Assembly: GCA_051867655.1 (NCBI GenBank) | Contig: JBJDYV010000018.1 | Location: forward strand, 105,021-169,020 | DNA from: JAJPXI01 sp051867655 | GTDB lineage: Bacteria; Bacillota; Clostridia; Oscillospirales; Oscillospiraceae | Length of the DNA stretch: 64,000 nt | Direction of reading: 5' to 3' | Part shown: in pieces, positions 60,203 through 64,000 of the stretch | How positions within the stretch are numbered: the stretch's first letter is position 1 | How the letters are laid out: each line of letters starts with the position of its first letter | Program-made: the position numbers and the translations under genes | The notes under the pieces: model-generated | The model's database searches: none | Seen by the model: only the letters and a program-made list of their open reading frames with translations | Told to the model about the DNA's origin: nothing

Positions 60203-61639
60203 ATGACCTGGGAAACTGTCATCGGCCTGGAGACCCATGTGGAGCTGGCCACCAAAACCAAGATCTTCTGCTCCTGCACCACCGAGTTCGGGGGCGATCC
60301 CAACACCCACTGCTGCCCCGTGTGCACCGGCATGCCGGGCACCCTGCCCGTGCTCAACAAGAGCGTGCTGGACTTCGCCGTCAAGGCCGGTCTGGCTCTG
60401 AACTGCACCATCACCAAGTACAACAAATTCGACCGGAAGAACTACTTCTACCCCGACCTGCCCAAGGCGTACCAGATCAGCCAGCTCTACCTGCCCATCT
60501 GCCAAAACGGCGCGGTGCCCATCTCCACCGAGAGCGGCGTGGAGAAGACCATCCGCATCCATGAGATCCACATGGAGGAGGACGCGGGCAAGCTGGTCCA
60601 CGACCCCTGGATCGACCAGACCCGGTGCGACTACAACCGCTGCGGCGTGCCCCTGATCGAGATCGTCACCGAGCCCGACTTCCGCTCCGGCGAGGAGGTC
60701 ATCGCCTATCTGGAAAAGCTGAAATCCACCCTGCAGTACCTGGGCGTGTCCGACTGCAAGATGCAGGAGGGCAGCCTGCGCTGCGACGTGAACCTGTCCG
60801 TCCGCCCCGCCGGGAGCGAAGAGCTGGGCACCCGCACGGAGATGAAGAACCTGAACTCCTTCAAGGCCATCGCCCGGGCCATTGAGTACGAGGCCCGCCG
60901 TCAGGTGGAGCTGATCGAGGAGGGCAAGCGGGTGATCCAGGAGACCCGCCGCTGGGACGAAAACAAGGACGCCACCTACGCCATGCGCTCCAAGGAGAAC
61001 GCCCAGGACTACCGCTACTTCCCCGAGCCCGACATTCCCCCCATTGAGCTGACCGACGAGTATCTGGAAACGCTGCGTGCCCAGCAGCCGGAAATGGCCG
61101 GGGAAAAGCGCGCGCGCTATGTGGCCGACTACGGCCTTCCCGAGTACGACGCGGGTATGATCACCGGCGACAAGGCCCTGGCCGATTTCTTTGAAGCCGC
61201 CGTGGCCCTGGGCGCCGATCCCAAGCAGGTGTCCAACTGGATCATGGGTGAGGTCATGCGCCGCCTGTCGGCGGACGGCCTGGAGCCCAAGGACCTGCCC
61301 ATCTCCCCCGCCACCCTGGTACGGCTGATCACCCTGGTCAAGGAGGGCAAGCTGAACCGCAACACCGCCGTCAAGGTGTTTGACGCGGTGTTCGCCGACG
61401 ACGGCGACGTAGACGCCTACGTGAAGGAGCACGGCCTGGAGCAGGTTTCCGACGCCGGGCTGGTCAAGTCGGTGGTGGAAAAGGTGTTCGCCGCCAACCC
61501 CAAGTCGATCGAGGACTACAAGGCCGGCAAGCAGAAGGCCTTCGGCTTCCTGGTGGGCCAGACCATGAAGGAACTGAAAGGCCAGGCCTCCCCCCAGGTG
61601 GTCAACGAGACCATCAAAGCGATGCTGGAACAGCTGTAA
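60203..61639 (+). CDS. gatB: Asp/Glu-tRNA amidotransferase subunit B
   Basis: A 478-residue protein: GLETHVELATKTKIFCSC at the N terminus, a zinc Cys set (CSC...CCPVCTGMPGTLP), HMEEDAGKL, and the C-terminal YqeY-like tail domain. It activates and amidates Asp-tRNA-Asn or Glu-tRNA-Gln. It ends the aspS operon before a strong terminator. Confidence 0.97.
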   Translation: MTWETVIGLETHVELATKTKIFCSCTTEFGGDPNTHCCPVCTGMPGTLPVLNKSVLDFAVKAGLALNCTITKYNKFDRKNYFYPDLPKAYQISQLYLPICQNGAVPISTESGVEKTIRIHEIHMEEDAGKLVHDPWIDQTRCDYNRCGVPLIEIVTEPDFRSGEEVIAYLEKLKSTLQYLGVSDCKMQEGSLRCDVNLSVRPAGSEELGTRTEMKNLNSFKAIARAIEYEARRQVELIEEGKRVIQETRRWDENKDATYAMRSKENAQDYRYFPEPDIPPIELTDEYLETLRAQQPEMAGEKRARYVADYGLPEYDAGMITGDKALADFFEAAVALGADPKQVSNWIMGEVMRRLSADGLEPKDLPISPATLVRLITLVKEGKLNRNTAVKVFDAVFADDGDVDAYVKEHGLEQVSDAGLVKSVVEKVFAANPKSIEDYKAGKQKAFGFLVGQTMKELKGQASPQVVNETIKAMLEQL

Positions 61640-61645
61640 GTCAAA

Positions 61646-61681
61646 CGGCTCCGGAGATTTTTCTCCGGAGCCGAATTTTTT
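61646..61681 (+). terminator. Terminator of the aspS-gatCAB operon
   Basis: CGGCTCCGGAG and CTCCGGAGCCG pair, followed by AATTTTTT. Confidence 0.92.
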
Positions 61682-61691
61682 CAAAAAGGTC

Positions 61692-61722
61692 TTGACCTTA
61701 CCGCTGCGTCATGGTTTACCAT
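61692..61722 (+). promoter_or_regulatory. MerR-type promoter with 19-bp spacer
   Basis: TTGACC (61692-61697) and TACCAT (61717-61722) are separated by 19 bp, the over-long spacer that MerR-family activators compensate by twisting DNA. CATGG-TTTA-CCATG lies at the -10 end. It suggests autoregulation of the gene that follows. Confidence 0.7.
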
Positions 61723-61746
61723 GTTCTTGTCAGGAGGGATCACGCC

Positions 61747-62502
61747 ATGCAGTATACCGTCAAACAGCTTGCCGAACTGGCCGGGGTCAGCGCCCGGACG
61801 CTGCGGTACTACCACCAGATCGGCCTGCTCACGCCCGGGCGTCTCAGCGAAGCGGGCTACCGGCTCTACGGTCCCGCCCAGGTGGACCGGCTTCAGCAAA
61901 TTCTGTTTTACCGGGAGCTTGGCTTTCCGTTGGACGAGATCGCTTCCCTGCTGGATGACCCCGAATTTGACCGTCAGAAGGCGCTGCAGAGCCATCTGGC
62001 GGCCCTGCGGCAGCAGCGGGAGCGGCTGGATTCCCTGATCCTGACTGTGGAAAAAACCATACAGCACGAAACAGGAGGAACCATGATGACCGACACGGAA
62101 AAATTTGAAGGCTTTAAAAAACAAATCGTTCAAGAAAACGAGGAAAAATACGGCCCGGAGATCCGGGCCAAATACGGGGATCAGGAGATCGACCGGGCCA
62201 ACGCCCGCGTGCTCTCCCTGGCTCCGGAGGAGTATGACGCCTGGAATACTCTGGGCGCGGAAATTTTGTCGGAGCTGGAGCAGGCCGTGCGCTCTCACGC
62301 CGACCCCGGCGGTGAAGCGGGCAGACACCTGGCCGACCTTCACCGCCGCTGGCTGTCCTATTCCTGGGAGAAGTACTCCCCCGCCGCCCACAAGGGTCTG
62401 GCGCAGATGTATGTCTGCGACGAGCGCTTCACCGCCTACTACGACCGCAATATCCCCGGCTGCGCCGCCTTTCTGCGCGACGCGATTCTCTGCCACATTT
62501 AA
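61747..62502 (+). CDS. MerR-family regulator with TipAS-like effector domain
   Basis: A 251-residue regulator. The MerR winged helix is YTVKQLAELAGVSARTLRYYHQIGLLTPGRLSEAGYRLY, followed by a dimerisation helix and a C-terminal TipAS-type alpha-helical domain (about 125-251, YSWEKYSPAAHKGLAQMYVCDERFTAYYDR). TipAS domains bind peptide antibiotics or other bulky ligands. The ATG at 61747 follows AGGAGGG. No target gene other than itself is adjacent on the same strand. Confidence 0.92.
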   Translation: MQYTVKQLAELAGVSARTLRYYHQIGLLTPGRLSEAGYRLYGPAQVDRLQQILFYRELGFPLDEIASLLDDPEFDRQKALQSHLAALRQQRERLDSLILTVEKTIQHETGGTMMTDTEKFEGFKKQIVQENEEKYGPEIRAKYGDQEIDRANARVLSLAPEEYDAWNTLGAEILSELEQAVRSHADPGGEAGRHLADLHRRWLSYSWEKYSPAAHKGLAQMYVCDERFTAYYDRNIPGCAAFLRDAILCHI

Positions 62503-62509
62503 ACAGCGC

Positions 62510-62545
62510 GGCCCCCGGGAGCAAAGCTCCCGGGGGCCATTTCTT
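62510..62545. terminator. Bidirectional terminator
   Basis: GGCCCCCGGGAGC and GCTCCCGGGGGCC pair, followed by ATTTCTTTTAT, between the convergent MerR and phosphoesterase genes. Confidence 0.85.
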
Positions 62546-62552
62546 TTATAAG

Positions 62553-63032
62553 CTATTCAACCGGAACGATCCGGGGCGCAATAACACCGTTCTCAATCTC
62601 GATTACGCCGTAGGTGGCCCGCGCCCATTTTCCACCCACGGTGCCGGGGTTCATGATCCACAGGCCCGCCGACCGCCGGCAGACCGCTTCATGGGTGTGG
62701 CCGTACAGCAGGATATCCGCGCCGCGTGCCCGGGCGGCGGCCACGGCCTGGTCGGGGCTGGACTTGACCCGCCACTGGTGGCCGTGGGCCAGCAGGATCC
62801 GCACGCCCTCCCGCTCCAGCATCAGGCGGTCGGGCATGTCCGTCCAGCCGTCACAGTTGCCGGGCACCCGGATCATGGGGATCGCGGGAAAGGCAAAGGA
62901 CAGTGTCTCCGCGTCCCGCAGGTGGTCGCCCAGGTGGATGATCTCGTCGGGCTTCTCCCGTTCCGCAATGTCCAGCATGTCGCCCACCTCGCCGTGGGAG
63001 TCGGAAAAAATCAGCAGCTTGATTGTAGTCAC
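62553..63032 (-). CDS. YfcE/MJ0936-type metallophosphoesterase
   Basis: A 159-residue calcineurin-like phosphoesterase: IFSDSHGE, HLGDHLRD, VPGNCD and LLAHGHQWRV with LLYGHTHEAV form the dimetal site. Family members hydrolyse phosphodiesters; the cellular substrate is unknown. The start is uncertain: the GTG at 63032 has GAGAAG directly against it, leaving almost no spacer. Confidence 0.88.
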   Translation of the reverse strand: MTTIKLLIFSDSHGEVGDMLDIAEREKPDEIIHLGDHLRDAETLSFAFPAIPMIRVPGNCDGWTDMPDRLMLEREGVRILLAHGHQWRVKSSPDQAVAAARARGADILLYGHTHEAVCRRSAGLWIMNPGTVGGKWARATYGVIEIENGVIAPRIVPVE

Positions 63033-63089
63033 CTTCTCAGATTTATTTCATACAATGAATTGAAAATCAACTCATGTGGAGGGAGTACC

Positions 63090-63368
63090 ATGAATCCAAA
63101 GCAATCGGGTCTTGACGACCTGTTACACGCGCCCCAGGCGGCCAGCCTGCTGAAAAACAAGCAGGCCATGGAAAACCTGATGAAATCGGGCGAGGCCCAG
63201 CGCCTGATGGAGCTGCTGAACAAAAACGCCGGCAGCGGCCTGAAGGACGCCGCCCAATCCGCCATGAACGGGGACACCTCGCAGCTGATGAATCTGGTCC
63301 AAGGGCTGATGAAGGACCCCCAGAGCGCCAAGCTGGTGGAGGAGCTGAACAAAAAGGTCAATCAATAA
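63090..63368 (+). CDS. Small helical protein of unknown function
   Basis: A 92-residue protein, predicted all-helical and rich in Lys, Gln and Leu, with loose repeats (LLHAPQAASLLKNKQAMENLMKSGEAQRLMELLNK, then LMNLVQGLMKDPQSAKLVEELNK) that look like two copies of an L-x-x-P/D-x-x-x-x-L-x-x-x unit. GGAGGGAG precedes the ATG. It starts a run of three closely spaced genes extending past the window end. I do not recognise it. Confidence 0.7.
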   Translation: MNPKQSGLDDLLHAPQAASLLKNKQAMENLMKSGEAQRLMELLNKNAGSGLKDAAQSAMNGDTSQLMNLVQGLMKDPQSAKLVEELNKKVNQ

Positions 63369-63398
63369 TCTGGTTCATACCGGCGGGAGGTGCAGGAT

Positions 63399-63797
63399 TT
63401 GAGTGAATTTGAGGACAAATTGCAGTCCATTCTGGGCAATCCGGAGGCCATGAGCCAGATCATGTCCATCGCTCAGTCCATCACCGGCAATTCCAACAGC
63501 GGCAGTGACACCGCGGAGGAGGAGCCCGATCCGCCGCCGTCGGAAAGCCAGGCGGCGGGCGATCCGCTTTCCATGCTGGGAAATCTGGACCCCCGCCTGG
63601 TGCAGATGGGAATGCGTCTCTTGTCCGAGTACAACAGCACCGACGACCGGAAAGTCGCCCTTCTGACCGCTCTGCAGCCCTTTGTCCGGGAAGAGCGCTA
63701 CGCGAAAGTCGATAAGGCCATCCAGATCGCCAAACTCGCCCATGTCATCCGGGTGGCGCTGGACGTCTTCCGAAAGGGGGATGGGGATCATGTATAA
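63399..63797 (+). CDS. Small protein of unknown function, second of three
   Basis: A 132-residue protein. The N-terminal helix FEDKLQSILGNPEAMSQIMSIAQSIT is followed by a disordered acidic/proline linker (about 33-52) and a helical C-terminal half with DPRLVQMGMRLLSEY and VALLTALQPFVREERYAKVDKAIQIAKLAHVIRVAL. The C-terminal part resembles hypothetical proteins of other Clostridia. The TTG at 63399 is 8 nt after GGAGG and is preferred to the GTG at 63390, which overlaps it. Confidence 0.65.
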   Translation: MSEFEDKLQSILGNPEAMSQIMSIAQSITGNSNSGSDTAEEEPDPPPSESQAAGDPLSMLGNLDPRLVQMGMRLLSEYNSTDDRKVALLTALQPFVREERYAKVDKAIQIAKLAHVIRVALDVFRKGDGDHV

Positions 63798-64000
63798 CCG
63801 CTATATCCCCAGCGGTACATCCTATGAACGGGTCAGCGAGCCGGAACCGCCGCCCAGGCACAATCCGGGACCGCAGCGCCCCCGGGCGGAAGCAAAACGC
63901 CCGCCCCCGCCGCCGCCCCAAAAGGGGGCGGGCCCCCTGGAGGGAATCACCGGCTGGCTGGGCGGGCTGCTGAAAAGCGTTCACCTGGAGGAGCTGGACA
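63790..64000 (+). CDS. Proline-rich protein of unknown function (partial)
   Basis: An open frame from ATG at 63790, overlapping the previous stop, to the window end: 70 codons. It starts MYNRYIPSGTSYERV, continues with a Pro/Arg/Lys-rich stretch (KRPPPPPPQKGAG) and then a GITGWLGGLLKSVHLEELD helix. Tight overlap implies co-expression with the two preceding small proteins. The 3' end is outside the window. Confidence 0.6.
   Translation, partial: MYNRYIPSGTSYERVSEPEPPPRHNPGPQRPRAEAKRPPPPPPQKGAGPLEGITGWLGGLLKSVHLEELD

Noticed and set aside
1..64000. tRNA, rRNA, prophage or insertion-sequence transposase genes
   Set aside because: None found by reading both strands; the only mobile-type elements seen are the two non-coding MITE-like repeats.

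Overview
The window looks like chromosomal DNA of an anaerobic, spore-forming Bacillota, most plausibly an Oscillospirales gut-type bacterium. The evidence is a complete spoIIAA-spoIIAB-sigF operon, a Gram-positive PolC, two T-box leaders, an archaeal-type AspRS next to gatCAB, strict-anaerobe enzymes (4-hydroxybutyryl-CoA dehydratase, molybdopterin transhydroxylase, Na+-pumping decarboxylase) and a GC-rich codon style. No rRNA, tRNA, CRISPR array or prophage was seen.

Left accessory region (1-20 kb). After the 3' end of a LysR-type gene comes a minus-strand operon: zinc alcohol dehydrogenase, creatininase-fold hydrolase (IolN-like) and a split transketolase. It is divergent from a GntR/FCD regulator. 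Next are a tannase-like esterase and an AT-rich EamA transporter preceded by a possible structured leader. A minus-strand operon at 15.3-8.5 kb encodes 4-hydroxybutyrate dehydrogenase, 4-hydroxybutyryl-CoA dehydratase, a NifU-like protein, a small Cys protein, a CoA-transferase, a fumarate-reductase-like flavoprotein and a ferredoxin. It is followed by a type-B carboxylesterase, an LpdC-like gallate decarboxylase (UbiD family) and an amidohydrolase.

Core block (20-38.6 kb): sporulation sigma-F operon, a glycolipid glycosyltransferase/acyltransferase pair, then pyrH-frr-uppS-cdsA-dxr-rseP-ispG-polC on the minus strand. On the plus strand are asnS, an NAD(P)H oxidoreductase, a lipoprotein and T-box-controlled thrS.

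Right accessory region (38.7-53.6 kb): a 12-kb colinear minus-strand run, headed by a divergent PucR-type regulator. It encodes two metal-dependent cyclase-family hydrolases, methylmalonyl-CoA mutase (two subunits), MeaB, epimerase, methylmalonyl-CoA carboxyltransferase, a tiny OadG-like protein, the OadB-like Na+ pump, and a pyrogallol-phloroglucinol transhydroxylase (AthL/AthS). The AthS subunit appears to have lost most of its iron-sulfur ligands. An SLH protein follows.

Right end (54-64 kb): hemolysin III-like protein, aminotransferase, type-4 UDG, then a T-box with an Asn specifier candidate upstream of aspS-gatC-gatA-gatB, a MerR/TipA regulator, a phosphoesterase and three unrecognised small proteins.

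Together, tannase + gallate decarboxylase + transhydroxylase would take galloyl esters to gallate, pyrogallol and phloroglucinol. The cyclases are candidates for later ring opening, and the methylmalonyl-CoA module would conserve energy as a Na+ gradient. Two repeat families also stand out: a pair of about 163-bp MITE-like long inverted repeats, and a pair of about 145-bp intergenic elements whose hairpins show compensatory base changes.
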